Assembly (NCBI RefSeq): GCF_015832195.1
Contig: NC_052021.1
Coordinates: 27,864,786-27,928,785 of the forward strand
Source: Motacilla alba alba
Taxonomy: Eukaryota; Chordata; Aves; Passeriformes; Motacillidae
Reading direction: 5' to 3'
DNA: 64,000 nucleotides
Shown here: in pieces, positions 39,286 to 47,800 of the stretch
Layout: every line of letters starts with the position of its first letter
Position numbering within the stretch: the first letter of the stretch is position 1
Translations under genes and position numbers: made by a program
Notes under the pieces: generated by a model
What the model was told of the DNA's origin: nothing
The model's database searches: none
The model's input: the letters and a program-made list of their open reading frames with translations, nothing else

Positions 39286-41441
39286 GAAAACAAAACAAGG
39301 AAATTTGGAGTCAAGGAAGATTTGCAAAAGGTAACGCTCTGAAAGGGGTTAAGCCCACAGTGAATATTTGGCTGCTCTGTGCTGCAAGGGCCAGAGGGAT
39401 GTTCTGTACAGAATTTGTAAACTTGCTTATTTTTTCCTTTGGAGATGCATTGTTTCCCAAAGACATTCTGGCTCCAGCTCTGATGTGACATTCCAGATTG
39501 ACATGTGTGGAACCAACAAAGACATGGGGAAGCAACGCACAATTATGGTCGTCTTCTTTATTGCATACTTGTTAATAATTTCCTTTAGTCCTCCAACCTT
39601 TAAGCTTATCTTCTCTTATGGTGGGAAGAGACCTCCTGCTGGAGATCTGATAGGATAGCTTGATAGGCAAAGAGCTGGCATTTTATTAGTTTATGGTATT
39701 TATTAACTGTGTAAAGATATTACAGCAATAATGGATCTGGACAGATGACAGATGGATGGTGCTCCAGGAATAGCAAGTAAAACAGCTGCAGGGTATCCCC
39801 ACCACTGCTTCAGTGTCATCTTGGGAAAAATATGTAAGATTTTATCTGAATTTTTCCTGGCTGATTTTATGCTAAAATGGACTGTACACATTCACAAAAT
39901 TCATCCAAGCATCTCATCTGTGAAGGGTTTGGTGCAATGGTGCACCATGGGCCTCGTACTTGCTTTAAGTGCTCCAGCTAAATGTAGAAAAGAAAAAATT
40001 GTTTCTATCCCACAGCTCCACTAACCTGGTTTCATATTATTACTTTTTTTTTTTTTTTTAGATCAGAATTACAGATACCAGGCCTGGGCAAATACAAATA
40101 CTCCTGGAAACAACCCTTCTGCTTTTCATTTGGCATAAGGTCTCCCTCTGTTCTGAAGATGTCATGCCTCCTTCCCTTCCCACTAAAGAGGGTCATGCTT
40201 TGGTCCAGCAGATGACGAGCAGCAAAGCAAAGTCCATGGGAACATGAGGGAATGGTTTGCCAAGCAGCAGGTCCAAGCTGGTGTGTGGCCTTTAGCCAGG
40301 GTTAAATAAACAGTGTGTAAATAAATAAATAATTTTTTTCCCAGGTTGTGACCTTGTAAATCAAGCCTAAGCCTAGAAGGGATTTTTATGGGTCAGCTGG
40401 AACAGCAGAGCAGCCTTAGCAGAATAAATATATAGGGGGAAGAAAATAACTGTGACTTCCAGTTGCTCCCAGAGTGCTGTGGGGAACATTTGGTGCTGCT
40501 GTAAAGTCATGCCAATGATTTAAAAGGCTGGAGAGAGGGGACATTGTTCTCATTTACTCAGTGGTTTCTCTACATTATTTTAAGAAGTTTAAAACAGTAA
40601 AATGCAGTCTTACAGCTACAGAGCAGAACAAAGAGCCAAGCAGGTAGATGGAAATACAACCAAACAAGTTCCTAGCAGCAGGTTTCACAGAAGGGGATGG
40701 GACCTGGGCAGGGATTTGCTCAGTCGGTTATCTGGGCATTGCAGCCTCCTGATGTTTCACGTACTTTGCTGCTCATTACCAAACAATGGTACGAACAGCA
40801 TTAGTACTTACAGTAGTCCCTAGATTTCGTGGCTTTGACCAGACCGTGAAAAAGCTACTGCAGGCATTTTTAAAAGTCCAGAGAGATCAGTTCGACACAG
40901 CAGAGAAAAGCCTGAAAAGGAAGCTGGGGCTCCCACCTCCCAACCCTGCCGTGGCTTGGTCTGGGAGGGCTGGAGGAGAAGGGGGAAAGAGGATTCGCAA
41001 TGGGGAGATGCAGGGACGAGAGGCAGCCGCAGTCCCTGCACGGAGCTGGCAGCATCATCCCCGTAAGCGGGTTTTACATGGGATCTCTGGAGCTGCCCAG
41101 GCTGGGAGAGGAGGCAGTGGGGACAGGGGGCTTGCGAGCGCGACGCTTGTCCCTGATGGGGACATCCAATGGGAGGGGATGTCTATTACTTTCCAGTGGA
41201 GAAGGATGCTGACAGTGCTGGCATTTTGCTTTTTCCAGGGATAAAGAGAAGTAACTTCTGCTCCAGAAGCCGGTAGGAGCCTACTCTGCCCGCATCCCCT
41301 GCCTGCCTTGCGGCTGCCGGGCACAGACACCCCGTGCCCAGGACATCCACGCTGCCGTGCGGGAAGGGGGCTCCGAGCCCGGCGGCCGCGGGGCGCGCAG
41401 AGCGTAGCCGGAGCAAAAACGAGGGTCCGGGGAGTCCAGGC

Positions 41442-41525
41442 GGGATACCGGCAGGGATAGGGGCAGGGATAGGGGCAGGAATGGGGCAGGGATAGGGGCA
41501 GGGACGGGGCAGGAACAGGGGCAGC
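41442..41525 (+). repeat. G-rich ~12-bp tandem array upstream of ADRB1
   Basis: About six imperfect copies of an 11-12-base unit (consensus GGGATAGGGGCA) lie on the sense strand. Runs of three to four G separated by ATA, CA, AA or similar short loops give a very strong G-quadruplex pattern. The array sits 270-360 bases before the ADRB1 start codon. One copy variant creates the ATG of a four-codon upstream ORF at 41481. Confidence 0.85.
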
Positions 41526-41575
41526 GGTACCGCCGGTGAGCGGGCGGGGCGCTTCAGCGGCGCTCCCTCGGTGCC

Positions 41576-41581
41576 GATTGG
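41576..41581 (-). promoter_or_regulatory. Inverted CCAAT box (possible NF-Y site)
   Basis: GATTGG on the + strand reads CCAATC on the other strand. It is embedded in GC-rich sequence between the two tandem arrays, 219 bases upstream of the ADRB1 ATG. The position suits a proximal promoter element. Binding is inferred from the motif only. Confidence 0.4.
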
Positions 41582-41588
41582 CGGCGGG

Positions 41589-41676
41589 CGGTGCCGGGGC
41601 GGTGCCGGGGCGGTACCGGGGCGGTGCAGGGACGGTGCAGGGGCGGTACCGGGGCGGTGCCGGGGCGGTGTCGGGG
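41589..41676 (+). repeat. 11-bp GC-rich tandem array, 8 units, in ADRB1 leader
   Basis: Eight consecutive 11-base units have consensus CGGTGCCGGGG, with variants carrying TA, TGCA or TGT at the centre, and no indels between units. Seven G4 runs and one G3 run are separated by seven bases each, which fits the canonical quadruplex pattern at its longest loop length. Each unit junction (GGGGCGG) is also a GC-box core. The array ends 124 bases before the receptor start codon, so it probably lies at the promoter or in the 5' UTR. Confidence 0.93.
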
Positions 41677-41799
41677 CGGGCCCGTCCGGCGGCGCGGCGC
41701 GGGGCCATGCGGCAGCCCCCGGGCGGTGGCAGCGGCGGCGGCGCCGCCTTCCTGCCCGCGGCGCGGTGCGGAGCGGCGGCCGGAGCGCCCCGCACAGCC

Positions 41800-43080
41800 A
41801 TGGGCGATGGGTGGCTGCCTCCGGACTGCGGCCCCCAGAACCGCTCCGTGGCCGGGGTGACGGCCGTGCCGCCCGGGAGCAGGCAGCTGCCCGCCGCCGA
41901 GCTGTCGCAGCAGTGGGCTGTGGGCATGAGCCTGCTGATGGCCCTGGTGGTGCTGCTCATCGTGGCCGGGAACGTGCTGGTGATCGCGGCCATCGGGAGG
42001 ACGCAGCGGCTGCAGACCCTCACCAACCTGTTCATCACCTCGCTGGCCTGCGCCGACCTGGTGATGGGGCTGCTGGTGGTGCCCTTCGGGGCCACGCTGG
42101 TGGTGCGGGGCACCTGGCTCTGGGGGTCGTTCCTCTGCGAGTGCTGGACCTCCCTGGACGTGCTCTGCGTGACCGCCAGCATCGAGACCCTGTGCGTCAT
42201 CGCCATCGACCGCTACCTGGCCATCACCTCGCCTTTCCGCTACCAGAGCCTCATGACCAAGGGTCGGGCCAAGGGCATCATCTGCACCGTCTGGGCCATC
42301 TCTGGCCTGGTCTCCTTCTTGCCCATCATGATGCACTGGTGGCGGGATGACGACCCCCAGGCGCTGGAGTGCTACCAGGATCCGGGCTGCTGCGACTTCG
42401 TCACCAACAGGGCTTACGCCATCGCCTCGTCCATCATTTCCTTCTACATCCCCCTTCTCATCATGATCTTTGTGTATCTGCGGGTGTACAGAGAGGCCAA
42501 GGAGCAGATGAGGAAGATCGATAGGTGCGAGGGCCGGTTCTACGGCAGCCAGGAGCAGCCGCAGACGCCCCTGCCCGCTCACCCTCACCACCAGCCCATC
42601 CTCGGCAACGGCCGGACCAGCAAGCGAAAGACCTCCCGCATCATGGCCATGAAGGAGCAGAAAGCCCTCAAGACTTTGGGCATCATCATGGGGGTGTTCA
42701 CCCTCTGCTGGCTCCCCTTCTTCCTGGTGAACATCGTCAACGTCTTCAACAGGGACCTGGTGCCGGACTGGCTCTTCGTTTTCTTCAACTGGCTGGGCTA
42801 CGCCAACTCCGCGTTCAACCCCATCATCTACTGCCGCAGCCCCGACTTTCGTAAGGCCTTCAAGAGGCTGCTCTGCTGCCGCCGGAAAGCCGACCGGTGG
42901 CTGCCCGGCGGCGGCGGGGAGCTGGCCCGGCTGCCCGGGGGCTTCATCAGCACCGTGGGCTCCCCGGAGCGCAGCCTGGCAGGGACCTGGTCCGACTGCA
43001 ACGGGGGCACACGGGGCGGCAGCGAGTCCAGCCTGGAGGAGAGACATAGCAAAGCCTCCGACTCGGAGTCCAAGGTATAG
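41800..43080 (+). CDS. ADRB1: Beta-1 adrenergic receptor, complete single-exon gene
   Basis: This 426-residue class A GPCR binds adrenaline and noradrenaline at the plasma membrane and couples mainly through Gs to adenylyl cyclase. Seen in the sequence: N-glycosylation site N14-R-S; seven hydrophobic segments (about 39-66, 75-102, 110-142, 153-177, 203-237, 286-313, 322-344); amine-binding D120 in TM3; DRY at 137-139; extracellular-loop-2 cysteines C191, C197 and C198, with C113 as disulfide partner; TM5 catechol serines S210, S211 and S214; CWLP at 303-306; N330 in TM7; NPxxY at 340-344; likely palmitoylated C359/C360; a PKA-type RKTS ending at S279 in loop 3; and the C-terminal PDZ ligand ESKV. 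Identity is near-complete with the turkey receptor core as remembered. The start was chosen because it begins MGDGW as in turkey and sits in a strong Kozak context (GCCATGG). There are no introns in the body. An in-frame ATG lies 93 bases upstream. ADRB2 and ADRB3 are less likely given the turkey beta-1-like sequence and ESKV tail. Confidence 0.97.
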   Translation: MGDGWLPPDCGPQNRSVAGVTAVPPGSRQLPAAELSQQWAVGMSLLMALVVLLIVAGNVLVIAAIGRTQRLQTLTNLFITSLACADLVMGLLVVPFGATLVVRGTWLWGSFLCECWTSLDVLCVTASIETLCVIAIDRYLAITSPFRYQSLMTKGRAKGIICTVWAISGLVSFLPIMMHWWRDDDPQALECYQDPGCCDFVTNRAYAIASSIISFYIPLLIMIFVYLRVYREAKEQMRKIDRCEGRFYGSQEQPQTPLPAHPHHQPILGNGRTSKRKTSRIMAMKEQKALKTLGIIMGVFTLCWLPFFLVNIVNVFNRDLVPDWLFVFFNWLGYANSAFNPIIYCRSPDFRKAFKRLLCCRRKADRWLPGGGGELARLPGGFISTVGSPERSLAGTWSDCNGGTRGGSESSLEERHSKASDSESKV

Positions 43081-43981
43081 GGGGGGGCGTGGGGGCCGCG
43101 TCGGAGCCGGGACAGGGGGGAAAGGCAGGCAGGGAGACGCGCAGGAGCAGAGAAAGCCCCGGCAGCTGCCCGATGGTAACGCTACTGCCGAGCGAAACGA
43201 GCCCTGCCGTGGCAGGGGGAGAGCGGGTGTTTACTTAGGAATAGAAGCAGGTGAACTGGTGTACGACATACCTCATCCGAAACTACAGAAAACAGGAAAC
43301 CCACTGAGCGGACAGCAGAGGAAACAAGCCGCCCGTCCCAGAGGCAGCCGCCGTGTCTTTGGGAGACGCGCTGTCGCGGGGACGGTGGCGGCGGCGCCCG
43401 CGCTCGGGTGACCGTCCCAGGACCGTGCTGGTGGCCGAACCAGCGGGTGCTGCTGGCCCTTGGCGGCCCGATTCGGCTTCAGCTGGGGTCCGGCCACCCC
43501 CGCCCGGTCCCGGGGCACATCCCCTCTCCCAGGGCAGCGGGATTTTTTGGGAGGTGCGGGGTCGGTGCTGCAGGTGCTCGGGGCACAGAGCGCGGCCGGC
43601 AAGACGGAGACCTGCTGGCAAGATGAGTTTTAAGCTCGGAGCAGCCGTGCTCTCCTCGTCTGCAGAGTAGCGAGAGAGAAAATAATGAGCAGTGAGGAGC
43701 ACTGGTATATTTTGGAAAGGGGTAAAACAACCCAACCCACACTCTTGTGCTTATTGCCTCTGCATCAGCCAGCAGTGAGTTACTGTGCTTATCTCCTTCG
43801 GCCAGACAATAGCAGTCAGGCTGAGAAACTTCTACCTCAAACTGTGCATATTGTACAGGGGAATGAACGGACCATGTTTATATTAAACAGCATATTTACA
43901 TACCACTAATAGGGTTTTAGGACAAGGGCCGGGGAGGGGGGGGGTGAGGAACCTTCTGCAGCTTGTTCATTGTAATTACAG

Positions 43982-44086
43982 ATGAACGGGGGGAGGGGGG
44001 AGAATCCTGGCAACAAAAATTTACTGCACATTTTTTTTAAAAATGGCGACAAAGTCGTTTTTTTGCACAGTGTTAAAGAGTTGTAA
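43982..44086 (+). other. ADRB1: Relic or alternative terminal exon of ADRB1 (galliform long C-terminus homologue)
   Basis: An acceptor-like sequence (TGTAATTACAG, ending at 43981) precedes an ATG. The donor-like AAG|GTATAG lies at 43074/43075. Splicing these would replace the final Val-stop with a 34-residue tail starting MNGGRGEN and containing NGDK.VF, which ends at TAA 44084..44086. The turkey long form continues from the same Lys with about 60 residues starting MEREKN and also containing NGDK.VF. Another frame here encodes ILAT.IYCTFFL, clearly matching turkey ILATTRFYCTFL, so small indels have shifted the frame. Whether the exon is used is unknown. The donor is weak at its +5 position. 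Confidence 0.45.
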
Positions 44087-44441
44087 AGTTATTTGAAGAT
44101 ATTACTTGCACACACATACACACATGCAGATTGAAAAGGAAACGGAGGTTTGCGTAACACCGACCCTGAACCTGATTTCTGGTTTTGTCTGATCTGTTAT
44201 AGTTTTATTGAGAGAGTGACTTTTTTATTATTATTTTTGAAGGTACTGTAAATATATCCATATTATAAATTAAAATATCTTAAGAGACTTTATTATTTTT
44301 ATTTTTATTTCCAAATGCCCACGTGAATCTGCTGTTATTTTAGCACTTGTGTGTCATTTCCATTTTTCTCTCTGTGTGTGTTTTATAACATATTTATACT
44401 TTGGTGCAATTTACTACTGTGTAAGTAATTGGTCTATGTGC

Positions 44442-44447
44442 AATAAA
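44442..44447 (+). terminator. ADRB1: ADRB1 polyadenylation signal
   Basis: A canonical AATAAA is followed about 15-20 bases later by a CA cleavage context and a GT-rich stretch (AAGTGTGTCTC, from about 44464) that suits the downstream element. It is the first well-formed signal with a GU-rich element after the stop codon. Cleavage is predicted near 44460..44465. Confidence 0.7.
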
Positions 44448-44750
44448 TGCCATTGCAGCACAAGCAAGTGTGTCTCTATAGGTTTTGAAACAATACCAGC
44501 CTATAATGGGAAGAACAGCATTTGTTTTTCTCCAATGATGGCTTAGATTACAAATACAACTTGATCTAATGGCTTTTCCTGACACAGTATTGTAAAAACC
44601 TGTTTGAAACCCAGCATGGTTGTGTTCCTGTTGCAGTGAGGTCCACTGACTTCCCTTATTAATGGGAAAAAATTAATGGCTAATGACAAGGTGTTTCCAC
44701 TCTGATAATGAATACTCATTTTCTTGAACTATTCCTTTCTGGAATATATT

Positions 44751-44806
44751 CTTCTCTCTTTTTTTTTTTTCTTTTTTACTTTTTTCTTTTTTTTTTTTCT
44801 TTTGTC
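44751..44806 (+). repeat. T-rich polypyrimidine tract
   Basis: About 55 bases are almost only T with scattered C and a single A. The tract lies 290 bases beyond the ADRB1 poly(A) signal. On the + strand it could act as a weak transcription pause, but that is speculation. Confidence 0.8.
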
Positions 44807-47800
44807 GTTGTTGTCATTGGAGTACATGGCTGGGAGTCAGGAGACCAGAAATATTTAAGATTACAGAGGACACTTAATTTGAAAGCTTAAAATGGTCTTG
44901 AGTAGAAAGAAATGCCACCCCACAAGTGGGTCCACCTCATGCTGAGAGCAGGCCTGATCCTGCCCAAGCAGGTCATGATAACTGAATGTTGTATTTTTCA
45001 TTGATCTAAGTAAGGAGTTACCGTGAGCAGAAGTGCTGCAGCTTTGTGCCCCTGCTCCGAAAGGTTGTCTTCCTTTATTGCTTTATGAAGGTGTGCTCTA
45101 TCCTTGTGATTTCATAAAGTTTTTCATTACTGAAATGAATAAATGGCAGGCAGAGAAACAAATAGACAGTGCAGAATAAAAGTGAAGTATTTTCTGGCTT
45201 TATTAAACTCAGGAGCATAGTTTAATTAAATATCAGCTCCCAGGAACAGCACTTCCCAAAGCGAGTTCTTCAGGGTGGTGGCTCGCGGTTTGTTTTGGAA
45301 ACCAGTTGTTCATTTTTCTTTGTTTTCAAAGTTAAGGAATTTGTCCTTTGCAATTTCTAATGTTGTATTTTCAGGGGGAAAAAAGAAGCTATTCTTTTTA
45401 TGCAAATACAAAATAAAGGGACTGGAGAAGTAAATAATACTTTTCCATTGATGTCACTGGAGTTTGATGTGAGCTGCAGTTAATGGTGTCTTCCTTGATA
45501 ACAGTGAAATGGGCTCCTTAAAATGCTGGGGTGACATCAGATCAGGAGCTAAGTGAAGTGGGCTCTGCCATCAAATAATTAAAAAAAAAAACCAACTGGT
45601 TTTATCTCTGATTATAGCAAACACCACAGGACCAAAAGGGTGCCCTGGATGGTGATGTCTGATGCCAGCAACTGCAGCGAGATGTTGGCTGTGCATGTCT
45701 GGGATGGGATGGGGACATAGCGCTGCTCTCCCTGTGCATGTGCTGGATCACAGAGCCAGGGCAGGGCCAGGTCCCTGCCTGCTGGGTAGAGCAGGACAGG
45801 ATCCCAGCACCTAGCTGGGAACTGAAGTGACTGTCAAGCCCTCGTCCTCAGCAGGGTGCTAGATCCTGGAGAAGCACAGGGAGCATGGAGCAGGACAGCC
45901 TGATGGACTTGGCTCTTCATCTCATAAATCAGTTCACACTCTCAGTTTTAACTATCCAAACACTCCTGTGCTTAGACTTTAAAAAGTAGTGACATTTTTG
46001 CCTCAACAGGGTCCAACTTGGGTGGGAAATTTATGGCCAGAACTTGCTCTGCTTGCCCTGCTGACGAACTGTACTGGGTGATGCATCTCCTGGACAAGTG
46101 TAATGGCACTGAGGTAGGATGGGTTTAGCCCACTGACCTCAGAAGGGCCAGCTGTGTCAGCAAAGCAGTCAGGATTTGTCTGCTGTTGAATTTTTGCCAG
46201 TTGAGGACCTGCTGGAAGAGTCTGGAGGCTGACACGTTGAGTGCCTTCATAGACAGCTGAAGTAATCCCACTGGCAGCCTGCACAGGGCATGCCAGTCCA
46301 TCTTGCACGGCGTGGAAAGGCAGTGGTACAGTAACAGTGAGGACAGAGCAGGACATATGGCACACACGTGTGCGAGGAAGGGGAGGCTGCTGGCGAGCAG
46401 TCTGCTGTGGATCACACTCAGAACAGGCTGTTCTCTGCAGGGAAGAAGGATACTCTGAGAAGCATTGTGGAGCAGCTAAAATACTCTGGAGGCAGTGAGT
46501 CAAACACTCAGGATGAATATTTTTTTCTGACGAAAACCAGACGTGGATTAGCAGTTGGAGCTGCAAGTCAGGAAGAAAAGGTGGTAGGCATGCGGCTGCA
46601 CACGTACGTGGGCAGGAAAGCAACAGCAAAGAGCTGCAGGCCTGCAGGGAAGGGAGACACAGGTAAACCAGAAATCCGCTCAGGGAAAACGTCCTGCAGC
46701 TGCCAGGACCAAAATTGTTTGGCGAGGATGCCTGGAGACTTCCACATGGAAGACGCCTGATTCTCCAAGGCGCCGGCCACACTCTGTGCAGTGTTTGCTC
46801 AGCACTTCTGAAAAGAAGGCTGCCTCTCTCCACGTGTTTGAATGGGAATAGATCAGCTTGAAGGGCTGGATTCAGTGTTGTGTGTGCTCAGGGAAGTTGA
46901 AGCTGCTTCAGACACACAGCAGGCTCTACAGAAGGACTCCCCACCAGTGAGAGCTGCACAGAAGCCCTCCTGCAAATCCACTGCCCTCTGAGACTGCAAC
47001 CCTCAGCATCCACTGTCTACAGCTCCAAGCAGCATGGAACTATGTGCAAAAAAGATGGATTATGATCTGAACTGTGCATTTGACAGCATCAGCTGGGTGT
47101 TTGAGTTGCTGCTTGCACTGGTTCTTATGCAGATGCTGCTTTCCCTCTTGGATATCCATGTGTCGTCGACTATAAGGACAACTTCTTTATCAGCTTTTTT
47201 TTTTTCCTAAACACTATCTGAGGCTGAGATTTTATTAACAACCTTGAAGTGGCTATTTTGCAAACCTTCCTTGTGCTGCACACTTTCCTAATTTATTGTA
47301 ATTTCCCGTCTGGTGGAGTGCACTTACTTCCTTTATGCAATATATCAGCTGCAGGCCTGGAAATTGGGCAGCTATGAACTGAAAAGAGCAGACTTTCGTG
47401 AGGCCAAATGCGGTCAGGCATCATTGCCACTGGGAGCAGAATTTGACCTGATAATCTAATCTCATACGAGAGACTATCTCCAGAAAAGTATTGTTACCAA
47501 CAGCAAATGACCTCTGCTAATGAAGCTGGAGCAATTAGTCCTATTTAAAGCTGTCGAGAAAATGTTAACTGCTAAACAACAGTTAGTGCTGGATAGTTCA
47601 AATAATGAGTGTTTTGTTTGCTGGTGTGTGTTAGGTGATGTGTTGGGAAATAATTATCCTTTGACTAGCAGCCAGCTTTGTGCTAATCAGAAAGGAGAAG
47701 TCATGTTCTGTTTGAAGGATTATACCTAAAAATAGTTCTGTTACCACCACATCAACGAGCAAGATGAAGCAAATTCTCGGCGATGTACACACCTTGCTAA

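Larger units (their letters stand above)
33626..41239. other. Upstream flank of ADRB1, possible regulatory sequence
   Basis: Non-coding AT-rich sequence that becomes GC-richer after about 40.9 kb. It holds the forkhead/POU-like palindromes (34.5 kb), the 13-bp inverted repeat (37.4 kb), the poly(A) tract (39.26 kb) and a 7-base inverted repeat around a CCAAT at 41161..41183. An ATG-initiated open frame of 152 codons at 40786..41244 is probably chance. Distal ADRB1 enhancers could lie here, but none can be proved from one sequence. Confidence 0.6.
41400..41799 (+). promoter_or_regulatory. ADRB1: Probable ADRB1 proximal promoter and 5' leader
   Basis: The 400 bases before the start codon hold no TATA box. 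They hold a GC box (GGGCGGGGC, 41542..41550), an inverted CCAAT box (GATTGG, 41576..41581, an NF-Y-type site) and many further GGGGCGG motifs that could bind Sp1-family factors. Two G-rich tandem arrays (41442..41525 and 41589..41676) flank the CCAAT site. The transcription start cannot be fixed from sequence. If it lies upstream of 41481, the leader contains a minimal upstream ORF (ATG at 41481, four codons then TAG). Confidence 0.6.
41240..43560. promoter_or_regulatory. ADRB1: CpG island covering ADRB1 promoter, leader and coding region
   Basis: Base composition changes abruptly from AT-rich flanks to very GC-rich, CpG-dense sequence at about 41240 and returns to AT-rich after about 43600. 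The island contains the 5' leader, the whole coding region and the first part of the 3' UTR. CpG-island promoters of this kind are usual for TATA-less ADRB1 genes. The boundaries were judged by eye and are approximate to within 100 bases or so. Confidence 0.8.
43081..44464 (+). other. ADRB1: ADRB1 3' untranslated region
   Basis: This runs from the stop codon to the predicted cleavage site, about 1.4 kb. It starts GC-rich (CpG-island tail) and becomes AU-rich after about 43680. U-rich runs lie at 44031..44038 and 44221..44320, with ATTTA pentamers at 43894..43898 and 44392..44396; such AU-rich elements are known to destabilise beta-adrenergic receptor mRNAs in mammals. The part around 43982..44150 is recognisably homologous to the DNA that encodes the alternative C-terminus of the turkey receptor. 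Confidence 0.7.

Noticed and set aside
40425..40440. TATATA motif as an upstream ADRB1 TATA box
   Set aside because: It lies about 1.4 kb before the start codon in AT-rich DNA outside the CpG island, and such motifs are frequent by chance there.
41536..41799. 514-codon version of the ADRB1 frame starting at 41536
   Set aside because: The first codon there is GTG, not a credible eukaryotic start. The only upstream in-frame ATG is at 41707, and the 41800 ATG matches turkey and has the best Kozak context.
41554..43047. 497-codon open frame antisense to ADRB1, and a 383-codon one at 41055..42206
   Set aside because: Both are mirror frames produced by the extreme GC bias of the receptor's third codon positions. 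The translations are low-complexity Ala/Gly/Pro/His-rich and match no family.
46003..46833. 276-codon minus-strand open frame
   Set aside because: It begins with GTG and has its first clear ATG more than half way in. It is Cys/Ser/Pro-rich without a recognisable domain and lies in GC-richer sequence where long frames are more likely by chance.
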